In this document: positions 18,261 through 27,069 of the stretch, in pieces | Layout: every line of letters starts with the position of its first letter | Position numbering within the stretch: position 1 is the first letter of the stretch | Source of the DNA: Acetobacter indonesiensis | GTDB taxonomy: Bacteria; Pseudomonadota; Alphaproteobacteria; Acetobacterales; Acetobacteraceae | Direction: 5' to 3' | Assembly (NCBI RefSeq): GCF_000963945.1 | Contig: NZ_BAMW01000045.1 | Location: 186,001 to 250,000 of the forward strand | Length of the DNA: 64,000 nucleotides | Translations under genes and position numbers: made by a program | The notes under the pieces: generated by a model | What the model saw: the letters and a program-made list of their open reading frames with translations, nothing else | What the model was told of the DNA's origin: nothing | The model's database searches: none

Positions 18261-19409
18261 ATGACTAACTCTGACCAGATTGTCGTATCCCCGGTTTCGG
18301 GTGCACGTCAGCTTGCGCTATTTATCCGCCTTCCCCGGCTTCTGTATAGCAATCTTCCCAGCTATGTTCCTCCATTGGATATGGAGCAGAAGAATATGCT
18401 TCATCCGAAGCGGTCACGTTTTTTTGATCACGGAAAAGCCTGTTATTTTCTGGCGTGGCGTAATGGCAAGCCTATTGGTCGAATCTCTGCGCAGGTTGAT
18501 AGTCTTGCACTAGAGCAAGATGGTCCCCGTACGGGCTTTTTCGGTGCTTTAGATGCACTCGACACCCAATGCGTGAAGCCACTGCTGGACGCTGCAGAAA
18601 CATGGCTCCGGTCACAGGGCATAGAACGTATCCGTGGGCCTTGGACCCTTAATCCACACGGCGAATCAGGCACGATGATTGAGGGGCAGATGGAAGCCCC
18701 CATGATCGGAACCGGATGGCATCCTGAAACACTGGGGCCTGCAATAGAACAGGCTGGCTTTGCAAAGGCCATGGACCTTCTCTCCTATAGTATGGAAGTA
18801 AGCCCCGTCGCCGAACAGGCCAATAGTGTGCCTGCAAATCTGCGTCAGCGATTAGGGGCTGTAAAAATAAGAGGTTTGCGGAAAAAGCATATAGCCGAAG
18901 ACGCTGATATTCTTCGTGATATTTATAATGACGCATGGGCAGGTACTTGGGGTAATATCCCGATTACGCAGGCAGAAGTGCAATCGCTGCTTGCGTCTCT
19001 CAAGCCAGTTCTTAAACCTGAACAATATGTTCTGGTGGAGTTTAACGGGGAACCTGTGGCGATTGCCTTGGTTGTTCCCAATATTTTCGATATTTCAGGT
19101 GATCTAGGTGGAGCCCCCTCTCCTCTTGGGTGGATCAAACTAGGCTCTCGCATTCTCACGCACGATTTTCAGTCAGCACGTGTGATTCTGTTGGGGGTAA
19201 AAAAGAAGCTGGCAGGTACGGCTCTTAGCGCAATTGTACCAGCGCTTCTCATCGATGAACTGATGAAAAGAGGGCATACTCTGCCGTACCGGACCATCGA
19301 ACTGGGGTGGGTTTTGGAAACCAACACAGGGATTCGCAACCTGATTGAAAGAATTGTGCCTCATCCCTACAAGCGTCACCGCATGTATGAGAAAACACTT
19401 TCCAACTGA
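18261..19409 (+). CDS. GNAT-like N-acetyltransferase fold protein
   Basis: The 382-residue protein resembles a family found in Rhodospirillales and often annotated as N-acetyltransferase. Visible stretches are LPRLLYSNLPSYVPPLDMEQ near the start, SRFFDHGKACYFLAWRNGKPIGRI, then a second GNAT-like half with YVLVEFNGEPVAIALVVPN. A C-terminal NTGIRNLIERIVPHPYKRHRMYEK follows. The two acetyltransferase-like halves suggest a duplicated fold, as in FemX-type proteins, but the substrate is not evident. It has no signal peptide. It is preceded by GGAG before the ATG at 18261 and followed by a weak hairpin. Confidence 0.7.
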   Translation: MTNSDQIVVSPVSGARQLALFIRLPRLLYSNLPSYVPPLDMEQKNMLHPKRSRFFDHGKACYFLAWRNGKPIGRISAQVDSLALEQDGPRTGFFGALDALDTQCVKPLLDAAETWLRSQGIERIRGPWTLNPHGESGTMIEGQMEAPMIGTGWHPETLGPAIEQAGFAKAMDLLSYSMEVSPVAEQANSVPANLRQRLGAVKIRGLRKKHIAEDADILRDIYNDAWAGTWGNIPITQAEVQSLLASLKPVLKPEQYVLVEFNGEPVAIALVVPNIFDISGDLGGAPSPLGWIKLGSRILTHDFQSARVILLGVKKKLAGTALSAIVPALLIDELMKRGHTLPYRTIELGWVLETNTGIRNLIERIVPHPYKRHRMYEKTLSN

Positions 19410-19411
19410 TG

Positions 19412-19436
19412 AAGCAGAAAGAAAAAACTGCTTTTC
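19412..19436 (+). terminator. Weak hairpin after the GNAT-like gene
   Basis: A 6-base inverted repeat AAGCAG/CTGCTT around an 11-base A-rich loop is followed by TTC and a T-rich region. It begins 3 bases after the stop codon. The stem is short, so termination is plausible but not certain. Confidence 0.35.
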
Positions 19437-19489
19437 ATCTGTGATTTTGTTTTTTGACGGGCTGTGAGATCTTTTTAGGAGCGACAAAA

Positions 19490-20485
19490 TTAAATGTGGC
19501 TCCATCCTTTTTTCTGGAAAGTAAGAGGAGTTCCTCCGGCCTGAAGAACCCGAACCCCCTTATAATCTGAATGGAATCGACCAATCCGTGTGACCGGAAC
19601 CTGCCCTAACACCGTTCCTAGTGAGCCAGTGTGTTCGAGATCGGCTTCATGTTCAGGGGGGACAGAAAAAAGAAGTTCATAGTCGTCTCCCCCTGTTAGG
19701 CACGTTTCAAGCCACTGAGGACCACAGTGGCGGGCTGCGGCAGAGAGAGGAACCTCTGCTGAAAAAATCTCAACACCGAGATCGTTTTGTCTCGCAAGGT
19801 GCTCTGCGTCTTGTAGGAGGCCGTCAGAGATATCCATGGCAGCAGATGCCAGCCCGTAGAGAGGGGCCCCGACGCGTGGCTGTGGCAATCGATACCGGGC
19901 ACTAAGATATCCTGACGGATCAGACAGGTGCCCTTGCAGCGCCCTTAAGCCTAATGCACCGTCGCCAATCGTCCCCGTTACCCAGAGACCATCTCCTGCC
20001 TGAGCGCCAGTTCGCGTGATAGCCTGCCCAGGCAGAACTGACCCTATGATGGTCAGAGAGAGTACTAAAGGCCCCTTGGTCGACGTGGTGTCTCCGCCTA
20101 ACAGACTAAGGGAAAAAAGCTTCTGATCCTCTTTAAGGCCTTTGCAGAACCCCTCGAACCATTCGTCTTCGAGGTTTTGCGGGCGGGCAAGCGTTAGAAG
20201 CCAGCCTTCAGGACGCGCACCCATCGCAGCAAGGTCTGAAAGATTACATCGTAAAAGTTTACGACCTATGGTCTCGGGCGGATCATTTGGTAGAAAATGA
20301 ACATTTTCCACCATCGCGTCTGCTGCCACGACCAGCTCCCGCCCTGCTGGAGGCATAAAGACCGCAGCATCATCTGTCAGGGCCAGTGAGCCTGGCCCGG
20401 CAAGCTCTGAAAAATAATGGTGGATGAACTTGAATTCAGCAGGCAGATCAGTCAGCTGCGTCGCCCTTTTCCACCGGTGTTTCAT
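19490..20485 (-). CDS. thiL: Thiamine-monophosphate kinase
   Basis: ThiL phosphorylates thiamine monophosphate to the active cofactor thiamine pyrophosphate using ATP. The product shows the PurM/AIR-synthase-like fold motifs: TDDAAVF, VVAADAMVENVHFLPNDPPETIGRK, NLSDLAAMGARPEGWLLTLA, SLLGGDTTSTKGPLVLSLT, AMDISDGLLQDAEHL and CLTGGDDYELLFSVP. The length is about 331 residues. The start is uncertain: an in-frame TTG at 20500 and an ATG at 20485 both lie inside nusB, and the family-like region begins only at about EFKFIHHYF. The ATG is chosen, giving a 38-base overlap with nusB and probable translational coupling. Confidence 0.93.
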   Translation of the reverse strand: MKHRWKRATQLTDLPAEFKFIHHYFSELAGPGSLALTDDAAVFMPPAGRELVVAADAMVENVHFLPNDPPETIGRKLLRCNLSDLAAMGARPEGWLLTLARPQNLEDEWFEGFCKGLKEDQKLFSLSLLGGDTTSTKGPLVLSLTIIGSVLPGQAITRTGAQAGDGLWVTGTIGDGALGLRALQGHLSDPSGYLSARYRLPQPRVGAPLYGLASAAMDISDGLLQDAEHLARQNDLGVEIFSAEVPLSAAARHCGPQWLETCLTGGDDYELLFSVPPEHEADLEHTGSLGTVLGQVPVTRIGRFHSDYKGVRVLQAGGTPLTFQKKGWSHI

Positions 20486-20975
20486 CGGAGGCTGAGGCAA
20501 GACGTTTCATAACGGTGTCAAGCACACCGTTCACCAGCTTTGGTTCTTCGCCGGAGAAAAAGCCGTGCGCAATATCCATATATTCGTTGATAACAACGCT
20601 TGCAGGGACACTGCCTTCAAGCGCTTCCCCAATGGCTGCGGCAAACAGCGCTCGTAAAACAGGGTCTAGCCGTGCAACCGGCCATGTGGAGGGTAAGGTT
20701 GCGGCTAGCTGCTCCAGAATGGCACTGTTCCGTGATACAGCCTGTTTCACTATATCGGTGAATAGGTTGGTATCTGCCTCAGGAACGTAACCTTCTTCGA
20801 AAGAGTCGTTATTCAGGGTTGTTCCAAAGCGATGCACAAGAAACTGCTGCACAACAGTTTCTGCGCGGTCGTTATTCTGCTCAATCTGAAAAAGAGCCTG
20901 CACGGCCGCAACACGGGCCGCCGTACGCGGACGCTGTGCCCCTTTAAGTTCTGAATGGTCGTGCAGCTCTGTCAT
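20448..20975 (-). CDS. nusB: Transcription antitermination protein NusB
   Basis: NusB binds boxA RNA with NusE (S10) and supports antitermination of rRNA operons. The 175-residue helical protein has ARVAAVQALFQIEQNNDRAETVVQQFL near the start. The conserved second half includes PVARLDPVLRALFAAAIGEAL and SVVINEYMDIAHGFFSGEEPKLVNGVLD. The N-terminal 17 residues and the C-terminal tail (ASDETPVEKGDAAD) extend beyond the core. It is followed by overlapping thiL, a frequent pairing. A ribH gene, often next to nusB in alphaproteobacteria, is not present here. Confidence 0.95.
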   Translation of the reverse strand: MTELHDHSELKGAQRPRTAARVAAVQALFQIEQNNDRAETVVQQFLVHRFGTTLNNDSFEEGYVPEADTNLFTDIVKQAVSRNSAILEQLAATLPSTWPVARLDPVLRALFAAAIGEALEGSVPASVVINEYMDIAHGFFSGEEPKLVNGVLDTVMKRLASASDETPVEKGDAAD

Positions 20976-21042
20976 ACCTAATATCTCTCCAGCTTGCCCT
21001 TTTGGGGGAGCGGGGTTTCATGACTTCTTTATGGCAAAAGGT

Positions 21043-21519
21043 CTAGTCTTTTTCCGTCTGCAGGGGAGCTGGAGCGTCCATTGCGGTCAGAATTTCGGAA
21101 AAATCTTTTGCCTCTGTGAAGTCTCTATACACGCTGGCAAAACGAACATAACCGACCGTATCGACATCTCGTAACACGTCCATTGCCAGCTCCCCAATGC
21201 GGGCAGAAGAAACCTCGGTTTCTCCTGATGCCTCAAGTTGGCGTACTAAGCCTGTTACAATCAGTTCGATTCTGCTTTCTGTCACCGGGCGTTTGCGTAA
21301 CGCTATCCGAATTGAACGAACCAGCTTGTCTCGCTCAAACGGAGTTTTTCGTCCATCGGCTTTTACAACTGTCAAATCACGTAACTGAACACGCTCAACT
21401 GTGGTGAAGCGTTGCCCACAGGAAAGGCAGGCACGTCTACGTCTTATGGCCGAGCCTTCTTCATTCGGGCGGCTGTCTCTGACCTGGCTTTCAAGATTTC
21501 CGCAAAAAGGACAACGCAT
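21043..21519 (-). CDS. nrdR: Transcriptional repressor NrdR
   Basis: NrdR senses dATP/ATP through an ATP-cone domain and represses ribonucleotide reductase genes by binding NrdR boxes. The 158-residue protein starts [18 protein letters not shown] and has four zinc-ribbon cysteines (3, 6, 31, 34). It has an Arg-rich stretch ([20 protein letters not shown]) and the ATP-cone beginning [20 protein letters not shown]. The C-terminal part has [19 protein letters not shown]. It lies 67 bases upstream of nusB on the same strand, a neighbourhood seen in many alphaproteobacteria. Confidence 0.97.
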   Translation of the reverse strand: MRCPFCGNLESQVRDSRPNEEGSAIRRRRACLSCGQRFTTVERVQLRDLTVVKADGRKTPFERDKLVRSIRIALRKRPVTESRIELIVTGLVRQLEASGETEVSSARIGELAMDVLRDVDTVGYVRFASVYRDFTEAKDFSEILTAMDAPAPLQTEKD

Positions 21520-21671
21520 AGGGTGGTAGATCTCTTACAAATCTGACTGCCGAAGCAAAAGCTTGAACGGGGGTTGCTCTCCAGCTTAAACCCTGCGGTA
21601 TAGTGCCTGCAACAAACAGAGTGACCTTTTTAGAATATACTTCTTCCAGATCAACCATCACGAGAGACATA

Positions 21672-22169
21672 ATGAAAATTCGTCTACGTTCTGGCATCCT
21701 TTCACTTGCTCTCGGGGCCATACTGACTTGCGGGTCTGCTTGGGCGGAAGATCGAGATCCCGGGACATCAATTCCCGGCCAATCGGACGCGCAAAAAGAT
21801 GTTCAGATTACCGATACCAGTATGGAACTGGTGCGTAATGCTGGCCGAATTTCAGTGGTTTATTTCACATTGCGCAACAATGGCGAAAACGCACACCTCG
21901 TTACCAGTGTGTCTTCTCCATCATGCAGAACGCTTGTTGGCCATCACTCTGATCAGGAGAGCACTGAAGGAACGCTCAATCTCTTTACGCATCTATCTCT
22001 GCCAGCAAAAACGACGCTGGTTTTCCCGCATGGTGGGTATCATCTGCTTTGTCTGGATACGGACAGTAATCTTGCTCCGGGAAAAGTGGCGACGTTTACG
22101 TTTTCGTTTTTGGGAGGATCGTCAAAGACTGTGAGTATCCCGATGGGAAATTCCCAACCAGTTGAATGA
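21672..22169 (+). CDS. PCuAC-like (DUF461) periplasmic protein without the usual copper ligands
   Basis: The 165-residue product has a signal peptide (MKIRLRSGILSLALGAILTC...SAWA, cut near residue 25). An immunoglobulin-like PCuAC domain follows: VYFTLRNNGENAHLVTSVSSP, then LVGHHSDQESTEGTLNLFTHLSLPAKTTLVFPHGGYHLLCL. PCuAC chaperones carry Cu(I) to cytochrome oxidase through a His/Met set. Here the positions that usually read HEM..., MKM and YHVMLM show HSD, LNL and YHLLCL, so the methionines are lost. The earlier in-frame start at 21603 gives no signal peptide and is rejected. It is followed by a strong terminator shared with glpK. The fold call is moderate and the copper role is doubtful. 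Confidence 0.7.
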   Translation: MKIRLRSGILSLALGAILTCGSAWAEDRDPGTSIPGQSDAQKDVQITDTSMELVRNAGRISVVYFTLRNNGENAHLVTSVSSPSCRTLVGHHSDQESTEGTLNLFTHLSLPAKTTLVFPHGGYHLLCLDTDSNLAPGKVATFTFSFLGGSSKTVSIPMGNSQPVE

Positions 22170-22197
22170 GGCGGTAGGTAAATCAGAGCCAATAAAT

Positions 22198-22233
22198 GAT
22201 GTGACCGAGAGAAAAACTTTCTCCGGTCACATC
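22198..22233. terminator. Terminator between the PCuAC-like gene and glpK
   Basis: A stem of GATGTGACCG with GAGAAA (one bulged A) pairs with TTTCTCCGGTCACATC around a 3-4-base loop. It lies between two convergent genes, 28 bases after one stop and 8 bases after the other, and can stop transcription from both sides. Confidence 0.75.
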
Positions 22234-22241
22234 AATATGAT

Positions 22242-23741
22242 TTAGCTATTGGATGGTGCAGTCAAAGTGCGTTTTACCGCCTGATGCCATCCTGCAATCA
22301 TGGTGCGGCGCTGCTCATTTTCCATTGACGGTTCAAAAAGTGAGCCTCTTTCCCATTCAGCAGCAACAGTGGTCTGGCTATCCCACACACCAGTTGCCAG
22401 CCCAGCAAGGAAGCCTGCCCCAAGCGCTGTCGTTTCCACATTCTTGGGACGCTCTACCTTTGCCTGCAACATATCTGCCAGAAATTGGCAGAACCAGTCG
22501 TTTGCAGCCATGCCGCCATCTACGCGTAGAGCATCGGTCGTGCCACCGCCGTCCTGCATCATGGCTGTAACCAGATCAAGTGTCTGATATGCAACGGATT
22601 CCAGGGCTGCGCGCGCAATATGGGCAGCAGTGGCGTCAAGGGTGAGACCGCAGATAAGCCCGCGGGCGTCCGGGTCCCAATGGGGTGCGCCAAGACCAAC
22701 AAAGCCCGGGACCATATAAACACCATGACTATGCGGAATACGGGTCGCCATATCGTCAGTTTGCGAGGCATGAGTAATCAGATGGAGCCCGTCACGCAGC
22801 CATTTAATGGCTGCGCCAGCCACAAAAATGGAGCCCTCCAAGGCATAGGTCGTCTGCCCGCCAATGCGATAGGCAATGGTTGTCAGCATTCGGTTCTTTG
22901 ATGCGACAGGTTTTTCGCCCGTGTTCAGCAGTACAAAGCAACCGGTGCCATAGGTCGCCTTGGCCATACCTGGCGTAAAACAGGCTTGCCCTACAACTGC
23001 GGCCTGCTGATCCCCTGCCATGCCGGCAATCGGAATGGCGCGACCGTACAGGGACGTCTCTGTTTCCCCGAAAATTGTACTGTTATCTTTAACTTCGGGG
23101 AGAAGGGCTGCGGGAATTCGGAACAGGCGCAGCAGATCGTCATCCCACTTCTGACGATGGATATCGAACAGCAGAGTGCGGGCCGCATTTGTAATATCGG
23201 TTGCGTGAACTTTGCCGCCGGTCAGACGCCAGAGAATGAAGCTATCTATGGTGCCGAAAGCCAGCTTGCCCTGCTCTGCCTGCTCTCTTGCGCCAGTAAC
23301 ATTGTCCAGAATCCATGCCAGCTTTGTGGCAGAAAAATAAGGGTCTAGCAGCAGCCCAGTGCGTTCGCGCACTAAAGCCTCGGCACCTTCTTCACGCAGC
23401 TTCTGACATGTTGCGGCAGTCCGCCGATCTTGCCAGACAATCGCCCGGTGGATAGGTTTTCCCGTCGCGCGGTCCCACACTACAATGGTTTCTCGCTGAT
23501 TTGTAATGCCAATGCCAGCGATCCGAGCCGGTCCACCGGCTTTTTCAATGGCCGCTTTCGACGTCGCCAGAACATCGTTCCAGATATCTTCGGGGCAGTG
23601 TTCTACCCATCCAGCGTTTGGGTAGTGCTGAGCAAATTCCTGCCGCGCGCTTGAAACCTCGTGAGCCTGCTGGTCAAACACGATTGAGCGAGTTGAGGTA
23701 GTGCCTTGGTCAATCGCCAGTACGTAGTCTTGCTTGCTCAT
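22242..23741 (-). CDS. glpK: Glycerol kinase
   Basis: GlpK phosphorylates glycerol to sn-glycerol 3-phosphate, trapping it in the cell for GlpD. The 499-residue protein shows FGGY-kinase motifs: [13 protein letters not shown] near residue 11, [52 protein letters not shown] and [20 protein letters not shown]. It is the last gene of glpD-glpF-glpK, 29 bases after glpF, and ends at a bidirectional hairpin. Regulation by GlpR is likely through the operon's operator. For an acetic acid bacterium, glycerol is an important carbon source, which fits the complete set. Confidence 0.97.
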   Translation of the reverse strand: MSKQDYVLAIDQGTTSTRSIVFDQQAHEVSSARQEFAQHYPNAGWVEHCPEDIWNDVLATSKAAIEKAGGPARIAGIGITNQRETIVVWDRATGKPIHRAIVWQDRRTAATCQKLREEGAEALVRERTGLLLDPYFSATKLAWILDNVTGAREQAEQGKLAFGTIDSFILWRLTGGKVHATDITNAARTLLFDIHRQKWDDDLLRLFRIPAALLPEVKDNSTIFGETETSLYGRAIPIAGMAGDQQAAVVGQACFTPGMAKATYGTGCFVLLNTGEKPVASKNRMLTTIAYRIGGQTTYALEGSIFVAGAAIKWLRDGLHLITHASQTDDMATRIPHSHGVYMVPGFVGLGAPHWDPDARGLICGLTLDATAAHIARAALESVAYQTLDLVTAMMQDGGGTTDALRVDGGMAANDWFCQFLADMLQAKVERPKNVETTALGAGFLAGLATGVWDSQTTVAAEWERGSLFEPSMENEQRRTMIAGWHQAVKRTLTAPSNS

Positions 23742-23770
23742 CGAGGATTATCCTTCTTGATTGGAGCGGA

Positions 23771-24595
23771 TTAGTCTTGTGTTTCGGCAGACGCACGAAG
23801 TGTGCGTGGCTTCGGCATAAAGGGTTTCAGCAGCCCTTGATAAAAGGCCGCCCCGACAACCCCGCCAATTAGCGGCCCTGCAATGGGCACCCACCAATAA
23901 TTATTCGGAGACGGTAAAGCAGATTGTCCCCACCCCGCAAAATAACAGAACAAACGGGGACCAAAGTCACGGGCAGGATTAATGGCCCATGCTTCAAGAT
24001 ATCCTGCCGACCCACCAATCGTTGCAACAAGCAACCCAATGATGAGTGCGCCTGAATTCGCCTGCGGAGCCTGAGTATTGTATTCGCAGGTTACGGCAAA
24101 AATACCGAGCAGCAGCATGGCAGTAAGAATAATCTCATCGACAAATGCATGCATGGGCGTAACAAAATCACCGGGATGTGTGAAGAACACCCCTGCCCCG
24201 GCCCCATCATGCAGTCGGTCTAAATGGTTAACCGCAGCGTAATGGTCAATTACTGGAGAAAACAGCGTATAGACAATTACGGCCCCCAGGAAACCACCGA
24301 TGACTTGGGCAACCCAATACGGCACGACTTTTTTCCATGAAAATCCACGGAAGCATGCCAAGGCCAGCGTGACGGCCGGGTTGGCGTGTGTACCGGAAAC
24401 AGCGCCAGTAACATAAATGGCAACCGTGACTCCCAGCCCCCAGACAATGCAAACGCCCCAATAAGCCAGCTTATAAGGGCTTGGATCGTAGAGCGAATAC
24501 ATCGCTGCTACAGAATCCCCAAAAACAATAATGATGAAGACTGCCACGCATTCAGCAATCAATTCACCTACAAAGGCACGGTTCGTGCTTGTCAT
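23771..24595 (-). CDS. glpF: Glycerol uptake facilitator (aquaglyceroporin)
   Basis: This inner-membrane channel of the MIP family lets glycerol diffuse into the cell. The 274-residue protein has six hydrophobic segments and the two NPA half-helices: THANPAVTLAL (72-74) and AINPARDFGPRL (206-208). The Asp after the second NPAR (Asp210) and the overall length favour a glycerol facilitator over a pure water channel. It lies between glpD (54 bases upstream) and glpK, with GAGGGAAGT before its ATG. The C-terminal tail is short and basic, followed by SAETQD. Confidence 0.95.
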   Translation of the reverse strand: MTSTNRAFVGELIAECVAVFIIIVFGDSVAAMYSLYDPSPYKLAYWGVCIVWGLGVTVAIYVTGAVSGTHANPAVTLALACFRGFSWKKVVPYWVAQVIGGFLGAVIVYTLFSPVIDHYAAVNHLDRLHDGAGAGVFFTHPGDFVTPMHAFVDEIILTAMLLLGIFAVTCEYNTQAPQANSGALIIGLLVATIGGSAGYLEAWAINPARDFGPRLFCYFAGWGQSALPSPNNYWWVPIAGPLIGGVVGAAFYQGLLKPFMPKPRTLRASAETQD

Positions 24596-24649
24596 ACTTC
24601 CCTCATCTTATTTTTCTTTTCAGGAAAGGATTGGCTTGTTTCGCAGGTA

Positions 24650-26170
24650 TCAGCCAGCCTTCTGTTTTACATATTCTGCGACTTTTGCTCTTTCTACTTC
24701 GTTCAGATGCAGGCCGAGCTTGCTGCGACGCCACAACACGTCCTCAGCAGATCGCGCCCACTCACGCTGCATCAGATAGTCAACTTCACGCGTAGTGAGA
24801 TCTCCGCCCAATACGTCTCCCATTTCTGCCAGATTATTGGCTTCCCCAATAATTTCATAGGCACGGCTGCCATAGTTTCTCAACAGGCGCCATGCAAGGG
24901 ACTCTGGCAGCCATGTGGCTGCGCGCCGCAGGCGGGCTAGCGCGGCATCGAAGCCGCCGTCACCAATATCGCCACCTGGCAGCACCTCATTCGCTGTCCA
25001 GCTTGCCCCTGCCACAGCAGGAAGTACAGGAGCCAGTTTTTCAAGCGCGTGCTCGGCCAGCTTTCGGTAGGTGGTAATTTTTCCGCCAAAGATCGACAGG
25101 AGAGGTGCACCGTCCTGGGTATCGAGATCAAGTACGTAATCTCGTGTCACTGCGGACGCATTGGCCGAGGCATCATCGTAAAGTGGCCGGAGGCCAGCGT
25201 AGCTCCAGACAACGTCGCTTTCTTTGACTTCTGCCTTAAAGTAGCGATTCACACTTTCACAAAGATACGTCACTTCGTCAGGCGCAATCCCGACTTTACC
25301 CGGCGCTTCATTCCACGGAATGTCTGTAGTGCCGATCAGGGTAAAATTCTGTTCATATGGGATTGCGAAAACAATACGTTTGTCAGGGTTCTGGAAAATA
25401 TAAGCCTGCGGCCCATCAAAGACCCGCGGCACAATAATGTGGCTTCCTTTAACCAATCGTACAGACTTTGAATTGGGAATTTTAAGTGTGTCAGCCAGCA
25501 AGCGTGCTACCCACGGGCCAGCCGCATTGACAAGAGCCTTTGCGTGGACCGTCTGTGTTTCGCCCGTTTCACGGTTTTCTATAACGGCATGCCACACACC
25601 ATTGACACGTTCGGCCTTGATCAAGCGTGTTCGTGTCCGAACATCCGCTCCCCGTTCGGCTGCATCCATGGCATTCAGAACAACAAGACGGCTATCCTGA
25701 ACCCAGCCATCTGAATAGACAAACCCTTTCGTATAGTCAGATTTCAGAGGTCGACCGGACGAATGGGTGCGGAAATCGACAGCGCGCGATTTCGGTAGGG
25801 TCATATTCGACGCAAGATGGTCGTATAAGAAGAGTCCTGCCCGAAGCATCCATGCGGGCCGAACAAGCTTTGAATGAGGCAGCACAAAACGCATGGGCCA
25901 CATGATGTGGGGTGCCATTTTAAGCAGCCGCTCACGCTCTGTTAGCGCTTCCCGAACCAAGCGAAATTCATAATATTCAAGATAACGGAGACCGCCATGG
26001 ATCAGCTTTGTGCTGGCAGAAGAAGTGTAACTTGCCAGATCATCCTGCTCGACCAGCAAGACAGATGCGCCACGCCCTGTTGCATCACGGGCAATCCCTG
26101 CACCGTTGACCCCTCCGCCAACAATAAGAAGGTCATATAGGCGCGCTGGGGAGGTTGTAGACTCTGACAT
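24650..26170 (-). CDS. glpD: Aerobic glycerol-3-phosphate dehydrogenase
   Basis: GlpD is a membrane-associated FAD enzyme that oxidises sn-glycerol 3-phosphate to dihydroxyacetone phosphate and passes electrons to ubiquinone. The 506-residue product has the FAD-binding motif VGGGVNGAGIARDATGRG (about 17-34). It also has SSASTKLIHGGLRYLEYYEF, LVNAAGPWV and the C-terminal EVDYLMQREWARSAEDVLWRRSKLGLHL. A TTG seven codons upstream (26191) could be read, but the ATG at 26170 follows GGAAGAGAAA. It is the first structural gene of the glp set, 131 bases after glpR, with a GlpR-type operator in the gap. Confidence 0.97.
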   Translation of the reverse strand: MSESTTSPARLYDLLIVGGGVNGAGIARDATGRGASVLLVEQDDLASYTSSASTKLIHGGLRYLEYYEFRLVREALTERERLLKMAPHIMWPMRFVLPHSKLVRPAWMLRAGLFLYDHLASNMTLPKSRAVDFRTHSSGRPLKSDYTKGFVYSDGWVQDSRLVVLNAMDAAERGADVRTRTRLIKAERVNGVWHAVIENRETGETQTVHAKALVNAAGPWVARLLADTLKIPNSKSVRLVKGSHIIVPRVFDGPQAYIFQNPDKRIVFAIPYEQNFTLIGTTDIPWNEAPGKVGIAPDEVTYLCESVNRYFKAEVKESDVVWSYAGLRPLYDDASANASAVTRDYVLDLDTQDGAPLLSIFGGKITTYRKLAEHALEKLAPVLPAVAGASWTANEVLPGGDIGDGGFDAALARLRRAATWLPESLAWRLLRNYGSRAYEIIGEANNLAEMGDVLGGDLTTREVDYLMQREWARSAEDVLWRRSKLGLHLNEVERAKVAEYVKQKAG

Positions 26171-26210
26171 TTTCTCTTCCGATACCACCAACTAGAAATC
26201 AGTTTGAATC

Positions 26211-26222
26211 TTCGTATCCGAA
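26211..26222. promoter_or_regulatory. Probable GlpR operator upstream of glpD
   Basis: The sequence TTCGTATCCGAA is a TTCG-N4-CGAA palindrome, the core of the E. coli GlpR operator consensus (TTCGWTAWCGAA). It lies 41 bases before the glpD start in the only sizeable gap of the glp cluster. Further CGAAA-type half sites lie nearer glpR (about 26290). Confidence 0.5.
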
Positions 26223-26301
26223 AACAAGAGCCAAAAACAATGGCCTTAATATGACTTTTTGTCGGGTATTAGTCTTTTTTGTTTTCTTTTCCGAAAAAGA
26301 A

Positions 26302-27069
26302 TTACGTTTCAATGACATGCAAAGCCACGCCAGCTTTTTGCAAAATGGCTTTTATAGCTGCTGGAGGCTGCTGATCCGTAAAGAACGCACTTATCTCTGA
26401 GATATGGCCAACACGGGCCATGGGGCGGCGTTTGAATTTTGTGTGGTCAGCCAAAAGAAACACCGTGCGCGCGTTACGGATAATGGCCTGTGCGGCGGCA
26501 ATTTCATCCACGTCAAAATCAAGCAAGGTACCATCTTCATCAATGCCACTGATGCCAATCACCCCGAAATCGGCCCGATACTGCTCTATCATGGCTGCTG
26601 CTGCTGGGCCGACAATGCCGCCATCACGTAACCTGACAGTGCCCCCGGTAATCACCAGATTACAGTCTGGTGCCGGAGCCAGAAGAGTCGCGACATGTAT
26701 GTTGTTTGTAATAACGCGCAATGCGCGATGTGTGCGTAGTGATCGGGCGAAAGCTTCGGTTGTGGTGCCAATGTTGATAAAGAGAGACGCTCCATCAGGT
26801 ATTGCTGTCGCTGCACCCTGACCAATTGCCTCTTTCTGTTTCAGATTCAGAATCTGACGGTCTGAATAAGCAATATTTTCCGCAGCCGAAATGGCAGAAG
26901 CGCCGCCGTGATGGCGGGCTATAATACCATCTGCGGCCATGCTGTTAACATCCCGTCGCACGGTCTGAACCGTGACGTTTAGCGCTTTTGCCAAATCTTC
27001 ATTAGCCGCGTAGCCCTGTTGCTGCACGAACTGGAGAATACGGGCTCGTCTTTCTGATACTGAGGCCAT
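26302..27069 (-). CDS. glpR: DeoR-family transcriptional regulator, glycerol-3-phosphate regulon repressor
   Basis: The 255-residue protein has the DeoR layout. An N-terminal winged helix-turn-helix (ARILQFVQQQGYAANEDLAKALNVTVQTVRRDVNSM, about 9-43) is followed by a DeoR sugar-phosphate sensor domain with INIGTTTEAFARSL, ITNNIHVATLL, ITGGTVRLRDGGIVGP and FLLADHTKFKRRPM. It lies directly upstream of glpD on the same strand, so it most likely controls the glp genes with glycerol 3-phosphate as inducer. That function is inferred from position and from the operator-like site. Its ATG shares one base with the recQ stop codon (TAATG), giving tight coupling. Confidence 0.92.
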   Translation of the reverse strand: MASVSERRARILQFVQQQGYAANEDLAKALNVTVQTVRRDVNSMAADGIIARHHGGASAISAAENIAYSDRQILNLKQKEAIGQGAATAIPDGASLFINIGTTTEAFARSLRTHRALRVITNNIHVATLLAPAPDCNLVITGGTVRLRDGGIVGPAAAAMIEQYRADFGVIGISGIDEDGTLLDFDVDEIAAAQAIIRNARTVFLLADHTKFKRRPMARVGHISEISAFFTDQQPPAAIKAILQKAGVALHVIET

